This document shows positions 51,668-63,874 of a DNA stretch of 64,000 nucleotides, in pieces (position 1 is the stretch's first letter; every line of letters starts with the position of its first letter). The stretch spans positions 1 through 64,000 of the forward strand of contig JANQQU010000035.1 in assembly GCA_028284905.1 (NCBI GenBank). The letters run 5' to 3'. Both the position numbers and the translations under genes were made by a program. This DNA is from Calditrichia bacterium (GTDB lineage: Bacteria; Calditrichota; Calditrichia; RBG-13-44-9; J075). Below the pieces are notes generated by a model. The model made no database searches and was not told the origin of the DNA. It worked only from the letters and a program-made list of their open reading frames with translations.

Positions 51668-52347
51668 TCGCTCATGGTATTTCTTAACACGATCAGGCGA
51701 ATCAAGTGGGTTAAAGCAACACCGGCGGCAGCGACGTAAGTTAATGCGGCGGCATCGAGCACTTTTTTCGCTTCACGTACTTCCTGTTCCGGTAAAAGGC
51801 CGTTGTCGGTCAGCTGTGCCATCGCCCGGCTGCTCGCGTTGAATTCCACTGGCAAAGTAACCACCTGGAAAAGTACCGCTGCGGTAAATACGATAATACC
51901 GAGGGTAACCAGTCCGGGGAAGTTAAAGATGAATCCGCCGATTGCCAGCGGGAAGGCCAGGGTCGAGCCGATGTTGCTCACCGGCAGGATCGCATGGCGG
52001 ATTTGCAAAGGCCCGTAACCGTGCGCATGCTGCAATACGTGGCCCACTTCATGAGCGGCAACGCTGACGGCCGCGAGGGAAGCGCCGTGGTAATTGTCCG
52101 TCGACAGGCGTACCGCCTTCGCACGTGGATCGTAGTGATCGCTTAAAGTGCCCTGCACTTCCTCAATAGTAACATCAGTAATACCATTGATGCGCATAAT
52201 CTCCCGCGCTGCTTCGTAGCCGGTCATCCGCCGCGAATTAGGCATTTGCTGATAACGGGCATAAGTGCTGCGAATTTTGCGCTGTGCATACATTGCAAAA
52301 AGAAAGGCCGGAATTAAAAGCACCATCGTCCAGTCAAAAAAGAACAT
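51664..52347 (-). CDS. YugP-type membrane zinc metallopeptidase
   Basis: The 227-residue protein has an N-terminal membrane helix (MFFFDWTMVLLIPAFLFAMY), the zinc motif HEVGH in VAAHEVGHVLQHA near residue 100, and two or three C-terminal helices (FIFNFPGLVTLGIIVF, TYVAAAGVALTHLIRLI). This matches the YugP (zinc metallopeptidase, M48-like) family of short membrane proteases. GGAG precedes the ATG. Substrate unknown. It probably stands alone. Confidence 0.88.
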   Translation of the reverse strand: MFFFDWTMVLLIPAFLFAMYAQRKIRSTYARYQQMPNSRRMTGYEAAREIMRINGITDVTIEEVQGTLSDHYDPRAKAVRLSTDNYHGASLAAVSVAAHEVGHVLQHAHGYGPLQIRHAILPVSNIGSTLAFPLAIGGFIFNFPGLVTLGIIVFTAAVLFQVVTLPVEFNASSRAMAQLTDNGLLPEQEVREAKKVLDAAALTYVAAAGVALTHLIRLIVLRNTMSD

Positions 52348-52715
52348 AAAGGAACTCCATAAATTATATTAAACTATTTATTTTCAAAGTATTAAGGCAG
52401 TTTGTTAAGCCTGCCGTTACAATTTCTATTATTTAGACCTAGATCAACACTAAAAAGTTACTTATTTCGTATGCTGTTGTTCCAATTTTTTCCATAACAT
52501 CGTTAAATCAGGCGGTTCGAATATAGTAATGAATTCAGAAAAAGCGTAGATTCTTTTCGTACTTTCCCGCCGGAAAATATCTTCTCAGCGAAAAGTTGAA
52601 TAAATGTTGATATTCCTGTTTTTAAACGGTTTTTTCTTGTAATTTTTCTTGTAAAAAATAGCAGATGTCGTTAATTTAGAAAGTTTGAATTTTCACATCG
52701 ACTTGCGGAGGAAAC
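52348..52715. other. AT-rich spacer upstream of dnaN, no dnaA
   Basis: No gene. I looked for DnaA boxes (TTATCCACA): only loose partial matches such as TTTTCACAT (about 52690) are seen, with no cluster, so an origin cannot be supported. Promoters for dnaN and for the divergent YugP gene should lie here. Confidence 0.5.
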
Positions 52716-53834
52716 ATGAGATTCTCTATCCAAAGAAACGAAATTTATGAGGCGCTTCAGAAGGTTGTCAGTGTTATTCCTTCCCGTTCGACCATAGCCA
52801 TGACCCAGAACGTGCTTTTTCGGGCTGAAGGCGGTCAAATAGAACTGATGACGACCGACCTGGAAATAACTATTATATCGACAGTTAAGGCGGCTATCCA
52901 GGAAGAAGGCGCTATTGCAATTCCCGGCAAGTTGATTCATGATATTATCCGCGAACTTCCCAATGTTTCCCTCAGTTTTTCCTCCGACAGTAATTTCCGG
53001 GCAACGCTAAGTTCGGAGTTTGGTGAGTATAAATTGGGGGGTGAAAATCCCGCGGAATTTCCTCAAAAACCGCAGCTGGCAAACGGCACCGAAATTGTGC
53101 TGCCGAATGACGTTTTAAAGCGCCTGGTGGAGAAAACAATCTTTGCCGCATCGACGGACGAATTACGACCCGCATTGACCGGTGTTTTCTTCGAATTGGG
53201 GAATCAGAAAATTCGTACCGTGGCAACAGATGGCCATCGCCTTTCCACCATTACCTATGAAGATGAAGCGCTGCCGGAAGATGGATTCAACGCAATCATT
53301 TCTACCAAGGCCTTAAACTTTATGCTCCGCGGACTGGAATCGGAAGGATTGACCGCCACCTTGTTTAGCGACCGCTATGCCCGCTTCCACATGGAAAACA
53401 CCATCCTCTTTGCCCGTTTGATCGAGGAAGATTATGTCGATTATAACCGGGTTATCCCTACTGAAACCAACTTCGAATTAACGATTAGCGCCGGCGATTT
53501 TCTTTCCTCGGTAAAAAGGGTTTCGCTTTTTGCCAATCCGATTACCGCCCAGGTGATTTTGAAAATTGTCAGCGAATCCATGCAAATACAGGCAGAAGAT
53601 ATCGATTATGGCGGCGAGGCCAAGGAAGAGATTCCCTGCCAGTTCTCCGGTGATGAGTTTATTATCGGCTTCAATTCCCGCTACCTACAAAATGTGCTTC
53701 GCCATATTAACGCCGAGCAGGCACTGGTCGATTTAACCCGGCCGGATTCCGCGATTCTTCTGCGTCCGGATACTACGCCGGAAAATGAAACACAGCTGAT
53801 GTTGCTGATGCCAATCCGTTTGGAGAATATCTAG
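52716..53834 (+). CDS. dnaN: DNA polymerase III beta sliding clamp
   Basis: The 372-residue protein begins MRFSIQRNEIYEALQKVVSVIPSR and has the three repeated clamp domains (~1-125, 130-250, 255-372). RTVATDGHRLS is the standard motif of the second domain and LMLLMPIRLENI is the C-terminal end. It rings DNA and tethers polymerase and repair factors. GGAGG precedes the ATG. It is followed 51 bases later by recF. Confidence 0.97.
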   Translation: MRFSIQRNEIYEALQKVVSVIPSRSTIAMTQNVLFRAEGGQIELMTTDLEITIISTVKAAIQEEGAIAIPGKLIHDIIRELPNVSLSFSSDSNFRATLSSEFGEYKLGGENPAEFPQKPQLANGTEIVLPNDVLKRLVEKTIFAASTDELRPALTGVFFELGNQKIRTVATDGHRLSTITYEDEALPEDGFNAIISTKALNFMLRGLESEGLTATLFSDRYARFHMENTILFARLIEEDYVDYNRVIPTETNFELTISAGDFLSSVKRVSLFANPITAQVILKIVSESMQIQAEDIDYGGEAKEEIPCQFSGDEFIIGFNSRYLQNVLRHINAEQALVDLTRPDSAILLRPDTTPENETQLMLLMPIRLENI

Positions 53835-53885
53835 TATCTGCGCTAACGGAAAACAGCAGGGAATGCGACTTCTGGCTAACCAGCG

Positions 53886-55016
53886 ATGCCTATGCAGTTA
53901 GAGCGTTTACGGCTACTAAATTTTCGAAATTATCCTGAAGCTGATATACCCTTTTCCAATGGGGTGCATATCATCCACGGTGAAAATGGCGCCGGCAAAA
54001 CCAGCATTCTGGAAGCGATATATTACCTGGCATTAACCAAAAGCTTTCGCACTTCTACAGACAAGCACCTGATACTGAATCAGGAAAAAATGTTCAGCGT
54101 TCAAGGAGATTTTATTACCAGTCAGGGACAGGCGTTACATGTCGTACTCGGCTATTCCAAAGAGAGCGGCAAGCGATTGACGACCAATGGTCAGAAGGCC
54201 CAAAAATTCTCCGAGTTTATCGGGGAAGTGCCCATCGTATTACTTCATCCTGCCGATTTGAATTTATCCCAGGGCGGCCCGCAGCAGCGGCGTCGTTTTT
54301 TAGATATTCTCCTTTCTCAATCCAGCAAGGTTTATCTGCATCATCTCATCCAGTATAATCGTTCCCTGAAGCAACGAAATCAATTGCTGGCCAGCGGTAT
54401 GGCCGATGAAGCATTGTTTGCATCCTGGGAAGAAAATTTGTCCACCCATGGCGCTATGATCGTGCAGAAACGACGGGAAACGATTGAGCGTCTCAGTGAT
54501 ATGGTGAAGAATGGCTACTGCGAATTGAGCAACCGGGATGAGAAAGTAAAAATTGTTTACCAAAGCAATATTCCCGAAGAAACCGAAGGGGGCGATCTAC
54601 TGGCGGAATACCGGGCATTATTCGCGAAAAAGCGCTCCCGGGAAATTGAATATGGAACGACGATGGTTGGTCCCCATCGAGATGACCTGCTCTTTCTGAT
54701 CAACGGAAAGCCAACCCGGGCGTATGCCAGTCAGGGCGAGCATAAAACTTTCGTTATTGCGCTCAAGCTGGCGGAGTATCATTTTCTGCGCGAGCAGCAG
54801 TCGCATACCCCGATTTTGCTCTTCGACGACATCTTCGGAGAACTCGATGCCCAACGGATTCGTCAAATGCTCGAACAGCTGAGCGACATCGGTCAGGTCT
54901 TCGTAACGACGACTTCGCAGAGCTTTTTTGAGAAGGTGCAAAACTTTTCGGCACCGACGCATTATTATCGGGTAAAAGCGGGAAAAATCACCCCGGAAAT
55001 GCCGGAAAAAAATTAA
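53886..55016 (+). CDS. recF: DNA replication and repair protein RecF
   Basis: The 376-residue protein starts MPMQLERLRLLNFRNYPEADI and has Walker A GENGAGKTS (near 35), LVLHPADL-like VLLHPADLNL, the ABC signature region ASQGEHKTFVIALKLAEYHF and Walker B PILLFDDIFGELD. RecF loads RecA at gaps with RecO and RecR. A second Met two codons in could be the start. It follows dnaN as in many bacteria. Confidence 0.96.
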   Translation: MPMQLERLRLLNFRNYPEADIPFSNGVHIIHGENGAGKTSILEAIYYLALTKSFRTSTDKHLILNQEKMFSVQGDFITSQGQALHVVLGYSKESGKRLTTNGQKAQKFSEFIGEVPIVLLHPADLNLSQGGPQQRRRFLDILLSQSSKVYLHHLIQYNRSLKQRNQLLASGMADEALFASWEENLSTHGAMIVQKRRETIERLSDMVKNGYCELSNRDEKVKIVYQSNIPEETEGGDLLAEYRALFAKKRSREIEYGTTMVGPHRDDLLFLINGKPTRAYASQGEHKTFVIALKLAEYHFLREQQSHTPILLFDDIFGELDAQRIRQMLEQLSDIGQVFVTTTSQSFFEKVQNFSAPTHYYRVKAGKITPEMPEKN

Positions 55017-55271
55017 TAAAAATAAGTAGAAAAAAGCTTGATTTTCGCGGTGAACCTTTGTATACTGAAATTCGTCTAGGTCTAAACTGGGCGCTCTAAA
55101 GCCGTGTTGCTATTAAATTACCGGGCATTTTCCGGCAAAAATCAGTCACTGTAACAACATGGTTTTTGAGATCGAATTGGGGTAAAGATTTATTTCCATT
55201 TTCAGTTGAAAAAAATACAGTTTTAAAACCATCAAATCAGAAAAAAAGCGCAGCACTGAAACGCCGTCCTC

Positions 55272-55565
55272 ATGAAAAAATACAAAAAAGCGACACATGT
55301 TCGGGATGCAATTCTTTCCTTCCTGAAAGCGGCCGGATTAAAAGACCGTTTTGAGGAAAATCTGGCTATTGCTTTTTGGGATGCCAGTGTCGGAAAAGAC
55401 GTTGCCCAGCACACTTCCCCGCAAAAAGTAGTGCAGGGAACCATGTTCGTGAAAGTGGATGAGGATGTCTGGCGGCATGAACTCGCATTTTATAAGCATC
55501 AAATTATACAGGATATAAACGAGAAGATAGGCAAGAAAGCAATTACGGAGATTAAATTTTACTAA
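55272..55565 (+). CDS. DciA-like protein (DUF721)
   Basis: The 97-residue product has the DUF721 pattern: LKAAGLKDRFEENLAIAFWDASVGKDVAQHTSPQKVVQGTMFVKVDEDVWRHELAF, given here by its key words AFWDASVGK, GTMFVKV and WRHELAFYKHQI. DciA helps load the replicative helicase in bacteria that lack DnaC/DnaI. It sits between recF and gyrB, 13 bases before gyrB. The 55017-55271 spacer has no other gene. The ribosome-binding site is poor, and the frame of 97 residues is shorter than some family members but complete. Confidence 0.85.
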   Translation: MKKYKKATHVRDAILSFLKAAGLKDRFEENLAIAFWDASVGKDVAQHTSPQKVVQGTMFVKVDEDVWRHELAFYKHQIIQDINEKIGKKAITEIKFY

Positions 55566-55575
55566 GGGATCTTAG

Positions 55576-57522
<1,947 letters not shown>

Positions 57523-57639
57523 AGTTGTTGCCGGATACCGTTTTTCCGGTTGGTGAGAGATTGAAAACGGATAATCAATAGATTGCTGGTAAACTAAGGG
57601 GCGGCAAGCAGCCGCCCGAACAAAAAGGAAACAGGAAGA

Positions 57640-60117
57640 ATGGAATTACAAAGACAACGTATTATTCCGCTCGATATCGAAGAGGAAATGCGCAATTCTT
57701 ACCTGGACTACTCCATGTCGGTAATCGTTGCACGTGCCTTGCCGGATGTGCGGGATGGGCTGAAGCCTGTCCATCGGCGAGTGTTGTTCGGTATGTCCGA
57801 ACTAGGCATCTACTTTAATCGCGCCTATAAAAAAAGTGCACGTATTGTTGGAGAAGTTTTGGGTAAGTATCACCCGCATGGTGATTCTGCCGTATATGAT
57901 TCGATGGTGCGGATGGTGCAGGATTTCTCGCTCCGCTACCCTTTGGTAGACGGGCAGGGAAACTTTGGATCAATTGACGGTGATTCTGCCGCGGCTATGC
58001 GTTACACCGAGGTACGCCTGGCAAGAATTTCCAACGAAATTTTACGCGATCTCGATAAGGACACAGTTGACTTTCGTCCGAACTTTGACGAAACCTTGAA
58101 GGAACCAGTCGTATTACCGACAGTCTTCCCTGCGCTGTTATGTAATGGCGCCTCTGGTATTGCTGTTGGTATGGCAACCAATATTCCGCCGCACAACTTG
58201 CGGGAGGTGGTCGATGCGCTGGTAGCCCAGGTAGATAATCCGGACATTACAACGCCGGAATTAAATCAGTTTATCAAAGGCCCGGACTTCCCGACTGCTG
58301 GTATTATTTTTGGAAGTGCAGGGATCAAAGAAGCTTATGAGACCGGCCGCGGTAAAGTAATTGTTCGTGCCCGGGCCAGCATCGAACGTGCGCGTGGCAA
58401 CCGTGATCGTATTATTGTGACAGAATTACCTTACCAGGTAAACAAGGCATCTTTGTTGACGAAAATTGCCGATCTGGTACGCAGCAAAAGCATTGATGGT
58501 ATTTCCGACCTGAATGATGAATCCGATAGAGACGGTATGCGGATGGTGATCGAGTTGAAGCGTGATGCGCAGCCGGAAATCGTACTCAACCATCTTTACA
58601 AGCATACCCAGATGCAGAATACTTTTGGTATCATTAATCTCGCACTGGTGAACGGCCAGCCGAAGATTATGCCGCTGAAAGAAATTCTCGGCCATTTTAT
58701 CGATCACCGACTGGTCGTGATTCAGCGCCGGACGCGCTTCCTGCTGGATAAAGCGGAAAAGCGCGCGCATATTCTCGAAGGTTTGAAAATTGCGCTTGAT
58801 AATATCGATGAAATCATCGCGATTATCAAAAAGTCCCGCAATCCGGAAACTGCGAAAAGCAATTTAATGAAGACATTCGGTTTGTCCGAAATTCAGTCGA
58901 AAGCAATTCTTGATATGCGTCTGCAGCGCCTCACCGGCCTGGAGCGTAAGAAGATTGAAGATGAATACAAAGAAGTGATGAAAACGATTAAAGAACTACG
59001 CGCGATTCTCGCCAGTGAGAAGCTGCAGCGCAAAATCGTTAAAGAAGAATTGATGGAAATCCACGAGCGTTATGGTGATGACCGTCGCACCGAGATAATT
59101 AAGAACTATGAAGAATTCTCGATCGAGGACATGATTGCCGAAGAAGATATGGTAATCACAATCACCCGCGATGGATACATCAAGCGATTCCCGGTTAGTG
59201 GCTATCGCCGTCAGAACCGCAATACCCGCGGTAGCACCGGCGCCCAAACCAAGGGACAGGATTTTGTGGAGCATCTCTTCATTGCGTCGACGCACCACTA
59301 CATCATGTTCTTTACCGATAAAGGGAAGTGTTACTGGTTGAAGGTGCACGAGATTCCCCAGGTTGGTAAAGCCGGTAAGGGCCGCGCGATCGTCAATATG
59401 ATCCAGATCGATAAAAAAGATACCGTTCGGACATTTGTAAACGTGAAGGAATTTTCCGACAAGTTCTACATCACCATGGCGACCCGTAAGGGACTGGTGA
59501 AAAAGACGAACCTGAATGCCTTCAGTAACCCGCGCCGCGATGGTATCTATGCAATCAAGATCAACGATGATGATGAATTGCTCGAAGCGCGTCTAACTGA
59601 CGGTGAAAATGATCTTTTCCTTGCGACGACGATGGGAATGGCAATCCGTTTCAGCGAAAAAGAAGTGCGCGAAATGGGGCGTGTTGCTGCCGGTGTTCGC
59701 GGTATTAATCTTTCCAAGGATGATATCGTGATCGGTATGGTCGTTGTGAAGCGTGAAGGTACATTGCTGACAGTTTCCGAAAAAGGCTTCGGAAAACGTA
59801 CTGATATTCGCGAATATCGAACCGCTCATCGTGCTGGAAAAGGAATTAAAACCTTTAAAGTTAGCGAGAAAACCGGTAAACTGATATCGATCATGGAAGT
59901 TGTTGATGATGATGATCTGATGCTGATTACTGATAACTCGATTATTTTACGGGTGCATGTTGGTAACATCAGCACTATTGGCCGTAACACCATGGGTGTG
60001 CGGATCATGCGTGTGGATGCTGGCGCCGTGGTAAGTGATGTTGCCCGGGTCGCTAAAACCGAAGCTGAAGATGACGAAAATGGTGAAGCCGCAGCGGAAA
60101 ACGGCAGCGCAGAATAG
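57640..60117 (+). CDS. gyrA: DNA gyrase subunit A
   Basis: The 825-residue protein begins with [36 protein letters not shown], given here by its hallmark [19 protein letters not shown], has the quinolone-region [11 protein letters not shown] and the active-site Tyr in [10 protein letters not shown] (near residue 121). The C-terminal half has the GyrA beta-pinwheel repeats, with a GyrA-box-like region near [14 protein letters not shown]. It cuts and rejoins DNA in the gyrase tetramer. AGGAAG precedes the ATG. The acidic tail ([13 protein letters not shown]) is longer than in E. coli-style relatives' core but usual in this group. Confidence 0.97.
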   Translation: MELQRQRIIPLDIEEEMRNSYLDYSMSVIVARALPDVRDGLKPVHRRVLFGMSELGIYFNRAYKKSARIVGEVLGKYHPHGDSAVYDSMVRMVQDFSLRYPLVDGQGNFGSIDGDSAAAMRYTEVRLARISNEILRDLDKDTVDFRPNFDETLKEPVVLPTVFPALLCNGASGIAVGMATNIPPHNLREVVDALVAQVDNPDITTPELNQFIKGPDFPTAGIIFGSAGIKEAYETGRGKVIVRARASIERARGNRDRIIVTELPYQVNKASLLTKIADLVRSKSIDGISDLNDESDRDGMRMVIELKRDAQPEIVLNHLYKHTQMQNTFGIINLALVNGQPKIMPLKEILGHFIDHRLVVIQRRTRFLLDKAEKRAHILEGLKIALDNIDEIIAIIKKSRNPETAKSNLMKTFGLSEIQSKAILDMRLQRLTGLERKKIEDEYKEVMKTIKELRAILASEKLQRKIVKEELMEIHERYGDDRRTEIIKNYEEFSIEDMIAEEDMVITITRDGYIKRFPVSGYRRQNRNTRGSTGAQTKGQDFVEHLFIASTHHYIMFFTDKGKCYWLKVHEIPQVGKAGKGRAIVNMIQIDKKDTVRTFVNVKEFSDKFYITMATRKGLVKKTNLNAFSNPRRDGIYAIKINDDDELLEARLTDGENDLFLATTMGMAIRFSEKEVREMGRVAAGVRGINLSKDDIVIGMVVVKREGTLLTVSEKGFGKRTDIREYRTAHRAGKGIKTFKVSEKTGKLISIMEVVDDDDLMLITDNSIILRVHVGNISTIGRNTMGVRIMRVDAGAVVSDVARVAKTEAEDDENGEAAAENGSAE

Positions 60118-60126
60118 AAAATGATG

Positions 60127-60158
60127 ATCAGCGGACATGTGGCATCGTGTCCGCTGAT
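60127..60158 (+). terminator. hairpin after gyrA
   Basis: ATCAGCGGACA pairs perfectly with TGTCCGCTGAT around a 10-base loop, starting nine bases after the stop. No T-run follows, so it may attenuate rather than end the transcript into rex. Confidence 0.65.
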
Positions 60159-60196
60159 TCATAAATACGGCATGTTGTATTGGACAGGATATTGAA

Positions 60197-60817
60197 ATGA
60201 AAAAGATCTCAGAATCGACCATCCGGAGGCTATCTAAATACTATCGGTCGCTGGAACAGTTAATTGAAAGAAACACTGACACCGTATCTTCGGACCAGCT
60301 GGCAGAAATGGATGGCATTACCTCTGCCCAGGTTCGAAAAGACCTTTCATTCTTTGGCACTTTTGGAAAGCGTGGTTTAGGCTACAATACCAAGGCGCTG
60401 AAAGAACAGCTGGGAGAAATCCTTGGGCTGGACAAAAGATGGCGAGTGGCTATTGTTGGTGCCGGTAATATTGGACGGGCGTTGGTTAACTACGGAGAGT
60501 TCAAAAAACAAGGGTTTAATGTTTGCCTGATTATGGATTCCGATCATAGTAAGGTGGGAGAGAAAATTCTTGATCTGGAAGTTAAATCAACAGATGATCT
60601 CTCTGAACTGGTGCAGGCGGAAAACATTGATATCGCTATTATCGCAATTCCCAGTGATGCCGCCCAAAGAGTTTCCGATGAGCTGATGGACGCCGGTATT
60701 CGCGCGATCCTTAACTTTGCCCCGATTAGCATTAAATCGCGGCCAAATGTGATGGTGAAAAACGAAAATACCGCAATTGAAATCGAGGCTTTATCGTATT
60801 TTCTGTCTAAAAGATAA
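60197..60817 (+). CDS. rex: redox-sensing transcriptional repressor Rex
   Basis: The 206-residue protein has the N-terminal winged helix (IRRLSKYYRSLEQL, TSAQVRKDLSFFGTFGKRGLGYN) and a Rossmann domain with VAIVGAGNIGRALVNY. The C-terminal swapped helix ends EALSYFLSKR. Rex binds NADH/NAD+ and represses fermentative and respiratory genes when NAD+ is high. A Rex operator (TTGTGAA-type palindrome) was not found near it. The BMC locus here makes NADH, so control by Rex is possible but not shown. Confidence 0.93.
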   Translation: MKKISESTIRRLSKYYRSLEQLIERNTDTVSSDQLAEMDGITSAQVRKDLSFFGTFGKRGLGYNTKALKEQLGEILGLDKRWRVAIVGAGNIGRALVNYGEFKKQGFNVCLIMDSDHSKVGEKILDLEVKSTDDLSELVQAENIDIAIIAIPSDAAQRVSDELMDAGIRAILNFAPISIKSRPNVMVKNENTAIEIEALSYFLSKR

Positions 60818-60840
60818 CATCTTAAAAGCATTTCCAAATA

Positions 60841-60874
60841 AAAAAGCCGGACAGCAATGCTGCCCGGCTTTTTT
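60841..60874. terminator. bidirectional intrinsic terminator
   Basis: AAAAAGCCGGACAGCA pairs with TGCTGCCCGGCTTTTT with one mismatch, with T-runs on both sides. It separates the convergent rex and TPR lipoprotein genes. Confidence 0.95.
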
Positions 60875-60899
60875 ATTTAAATATCTTTGATTAAAAGAC

Positions 60900-61982
60900 T
60901 TATTCGCCTTTCAATTCTTTCGATTTTTTGAATGCTTCGTCCGCCTTGTCAGACATTCCTTTTTGACCATAAGTGATCGCCAGGAATTCCCACAAGTCGC
61001 CATTGTCCGGGAATTTCTCTACAGCACCTTCCAGGAAAGGATGTGCTTCGTCATACATTTCACCGGCAACATAGCAACGGCCAAGAATTTCGTATACGGC
61101 AACATCTTCCGGATCAGCTGCTAAAGTTTTCTCAAAGAAAGGAGCAGCTTCTTTCAACTGGCCGCGGTTGTAATAACTTACAGCGATGTTGAAAGCGAGA
61201 TCTTTGTTGTCTGGATCCAGCTCAATTGCTTTACCGAAATATTCGTTTGCTTTATCCCAGTCTTTTTCTTGAGAAGCAATATTTCCAAGACGCTGATAAA
61301 CCATGCCGTTTTCGGCGTTGATCGAGAGAACTTTCTCGAGTAATTCCTTGGCGCGATCATTTTTACCGCTCAGCGAATAAATTTCACCGGCAGATACCAG
61401 CAGATCTTCATTCTCAGGATTACCAGCCAGGCCTTTTTCAAGTGCGCTTTCTGCACCAGTGGTATCACCTGCGAAAAGGTAGGTCAATGCCAGAGGGCGA
61501 TAAGGTTCGAAACGCTCCGGGCTTGCCATTGTGGCGAGTTCCAGCTTTTCGCGGGCTTCCATAAGCTTCTTCGTTTTTGCTTCACCTTCCAGCTCTTGGG
61601 CCTGGGGAATAATTTTAATTGCAGAATTAAAATTCTCGGTGAACATATTGCCGCGATAGTCCTGAATAGCGGTTTTAATATCAATCTTGCCGCCTTTGTA
61701 CTGTACTTTCATTGCAGGATCCAATTCCAGCGCTTTTGCGAAAGAGCTGTTCATGGTATCATAATCTTTTTCCTGCTCAGCACTTAACCATCCCAGGTAA
61801 AACCAGCCTTCGGCCACATCGGGATATTTGGCGACAGCCTCTTTGGCTTGTGCCAGTGCGTCACTATACTGTTCTTTTTGAATATAGAGAACAGTACCTT
61901 CCAGCTCCGGAGGACGACAGCCTGAAAGAATCAGGATACCGGCGACGAAGACTAACAGCATTTTGATTGCACTTCTATACAT
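60900..61982 (-). CDS. TPR lipoprotein
   Basis: ATG 61982 (MYRSAIKMLLV) follows AAGGAG by seven bases; the earlier frame start is dropped. A lipobox ILSGC near residue 22 marks lipid anchoring. The rest (~360 residues in total) is nine or so tetratricopeptide repeats (WFYLGWLSAEQEKDY, AKELLEKVLSINAENGMVYQRLG, WDKANEYFGKAIELDPDNKDLAF), which form a superhelical protein-binding surface. Probably a scaffold in the periplasm or at the outer membrane, as in TPR proteins linked to lipid or secretion systems. No partner is evident. Separated by 28 bases from mtnA. Confidence 0.9.
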   Translation of the reverse strand: MYRSAIKMLLVFVAGILILSGCRPPELEGTVLYIQKEQYSDALAQAKEAVAKYPDVAEGWFYLGWLSAEQEKDYDTMNSSFAKALELDPAMKVQYKGGKIDIKTAIQDYRGNMFTENFNSAIKIIPQAQELEGEAKTKKLMEAREKLELATMASPERFEPYRPLALTYLFAGDTTGAESALEKGLAGNPENEDLLVSAGEIYSLSGKNDRAKELLEKVLSINAENGMVYQRLGNIASQEKDWDKANEYFGKAIELDPDNKDLAFNIAVSYYNRGQLKEAAPFFEKTLAADPEDVAVYEILGRCYVAGEMYDEAHPFLEGAVEKFPDNGDLWEFLAITYGQKGMSDKADEAFKKSKELKGE

Positions 61983-62010
61983 AGCATCTCCTTGGTAAAT
62001 GAACATGAAG

Positions 62011-63048
62011 TTATGAGTTAAATGTCTTTTTTATATTCTCCCGGTAAGGGGCGGTGATAATACCTTTTTCGGTAATAATGCCGGCGATAAGCTCCGGCGG
62101 TGTGACGTCAAACGCCGGATTCCAGCAATCAACATCGGGAACGGAAATACGGGTTTTGTCGAATACCTTCCGGATTTCATCGTTCGGTCGTTCTTCGATC
62201 GGAATATTTTTCCCTTCGGAAATAGCCATATCGAAGGTCGATAGCGGGGCAGCGACGTAAAAAGGGATATTGTGAAAATTGGCCAACACGGCAAGATTAT
62301 AAGTGCCGATTTTATTGGCAGCGGATCCATCTGCGGCGATGCGGTCTGCGCCAACAATAATTAAATCGACGCCTTCCTTCTGCATCAATGCCGCAGCCAT
62401 ACTGTCACAAATTAATTTCACGGGAATATTGGCGGATGCCAGCTCATAAACCGTTAAGCGGGCGCCCTGCAATACCGGGCGGGTTTCATCAGCATATACC
62501 AGGACATTTTTGCCATTTTGATGTGCCCGGTAAATAACCCCGAGGGCAGTACCGATACCGCCGGTCGCTAGCGCGCCGGTATTGCAATGTGTTAAAATCT
62601 TCGCATTTTCCGGAATGACTGCCTGGCCATGGTCAGCCATATCGTCGCAGCGTTGGCGATCATCACTATGTAAATCTATCGCCAGTTTTAACAAGAGTGA
62701 TTTTAAATTTTCTACGGAAGTTTCCTGGGAGTTAAGCAAGGAAGTTTTTAGTGCTTCCAGGGCCCAGAAGAGGTTAACTGCTGTCGGACGGGCTTCGGAC
62801 AGATAGGCGATGTGTTTATCGAGCTGCTGAAAAAATTCCCGGTTATCTCCGGAAAAGTTCCGCATGGCAATATATAACCCATAAGCTGCGGTAATGCCGA
62901 TTGCCGGCGCACCTCTTACCCGCAACTTTCGTATTGCCTCGAATACCGCTTCAACTGTGTCCAGCTGAATATATGTCGTTTCTTCTGGCAAAAGCGTCTG
63001 ATCGATAAGCGTTAATTGATTTTCTTGCCAGGATACTGCTGATAACAT
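62011..63048 (-). CDS. mtnA: S-methyl-5-thioribose-1-phosphate isomerase
   Basis: The 345-residue protein has the MtnA/eIF2B-like pattern: KLRVRGAPAIGITAAYGLY, catalytic Cys in LTHCNTGALATGGIGTALGV, and catalytic Asp in GADRIAADGSAANKIGTYNLAVLA. It opens the ring of methylthioribose-1-phosphate in the methionine salvage pathway. The start is MLSAVSWQENQLTL at 63048, with AGGGG ten bases upstream. No other salvage gene is next to it. The same fold also includes ribose-1,5-bisphosphate isomerase, but the Cys and Asp residues support MtnA. Confidence 0.93.
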   Translation of the reverse strand: MLSAVSWQENQLTLIDQTLLPEETTYIQLDTVEAVFEAIRKLRVRGAPAIGITAAYGLYIAMRNFSGDNREFFQQLDKHIAYLSEARPTAVNLFWALEALKTSLLNSQETSVENLKSLLLKLAIDLHSDDRQRCDDMADHGQAVIPENAKILTHCNTGALATGGIGTALGVIYRAHQNGKNVLVYADETRPVLQGARLTVYELASANIPVKLICDSMAAALMQKEGVDLIIVGADRIAADGSAANKIGTYNLAVLANFHNIPFYVAAPLSTFDMAISEGKNIPIEERPNDEIRKVFDKTRISVPDVDCWNPAFDVTPPELIAGIITEKGIITAPYRENIKKTFNS

Positions 63049-63139
63049 ATGCTTCGTCCCCTAAAGGCTTAAACAACCGGAAAATTTATGGTCTGTGCGC
63101 TAATTATTCAAGACCTTTATATTTTTCAATGCTTTTCTG

Positions 63140-63874
63140 TTAAGCAATAGAGCGGCCTCCATCCACTTTTATATTAATGCCAGTGATGAAATCGCTGCCT
63201 TCAATTAAGAATAAAACCGCATTTGCAATGTCTTCCGGTTGGCCGATTCGTTTCAGTGGGGTGCCGTCAGTTAGCTTTTTGAGACTGGCAGGATCGTCCT
63301 CAATGCCCTCGAGAACGGTGCCGGGAGAAACGGCATTGACACTAACGTGCGGCGCTAAAGTTTTTGCCAGGCCACGGGTGAGTGCCAATACACCGGATTT
63401 CGAAACACAATAAGGGATATAGCTGGGCCAAATCGTTTCTCCGGAAATATCGGCAATATTGATGATTTTGCCGGACTGTTGCTTAACCATGATTTCTCCG
63501 AAGATGCGGCTGCCGAGATAAACACTTTTTAGATTCACATTCATAAAATTATCCCATTGTTCTTCCGTGGAAGATAGGAAGGGCGTTTTATAAATGATCG
63601 CAGCATTATTGACCAGAACATCGATTCGGCCATAGTGCTTTATTATTTCATCGCGCATCCGCAGCCAATCCGCTTCCCGGGATATATCCCCGAAAGTCAT
63701 AATCGCATCAGATCCGAGTGCTTTAGCCTCGCTAACAGTCTCTTCCGCTTTTTCAGGTTTGCTACGGTATTGAATCACAACATTGGCGCCTTTGGCGGCA
63801 AGCGTAAGCGCGATAGATTTACCGACACGTTCAGCGCTGCCGGTTACAAATACAACACAATTTTTTAGGGTCAT
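63140..63874 (-). CDS. short-chain dehydrogenase/reductase, pteridine reductase-like
   Basis: The 244-residue protein has the cofactor loop TGSAERVGKSIA, the NNAAIIY motif, Ser in INIADISG-type position and the Tyr-x3-Lys pair in YCVSK. The Arg in the loop and the short spacing resemble pteridine reductase and FolM-type SDRs, which reduce dihydrobiopterin or dihydromonapterin with NADPH. The ADISGE segment in place of the common SSxSG is unusual. FabG-like acyl-carrier reductase is the alternative. It follows mtnA on the same strand. Substrate not set. Confidence 0.8.
   Translation of the reverse strand: MTLKNCVVFVTGSAERVGKSIALTLAAKGANVVIQYRSKPEKAEETVSEAKALGSDAIMTFGDISREADWLRMRDEIIKHYGRIDVLVNNAAIIYKTPFLSSTEEQWDNFMNVNLKSVYLGSRIFGEIMVKQQSGKIINIADISGETIWPSYIPYCVSKSGVLALTRGLAKTLAPHVSVNAVSPGTVLEGIEDDPASLKKLTDGTPLKRIGQPEDIANAVLFLIEGSDFITGINIKVDGGRSIA

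Noticed and set aside
52348-52715. replication origin upstream of dnaN
   Set aside because: No cluster of DnaA boxes and no dnaA; only loose partial matches.
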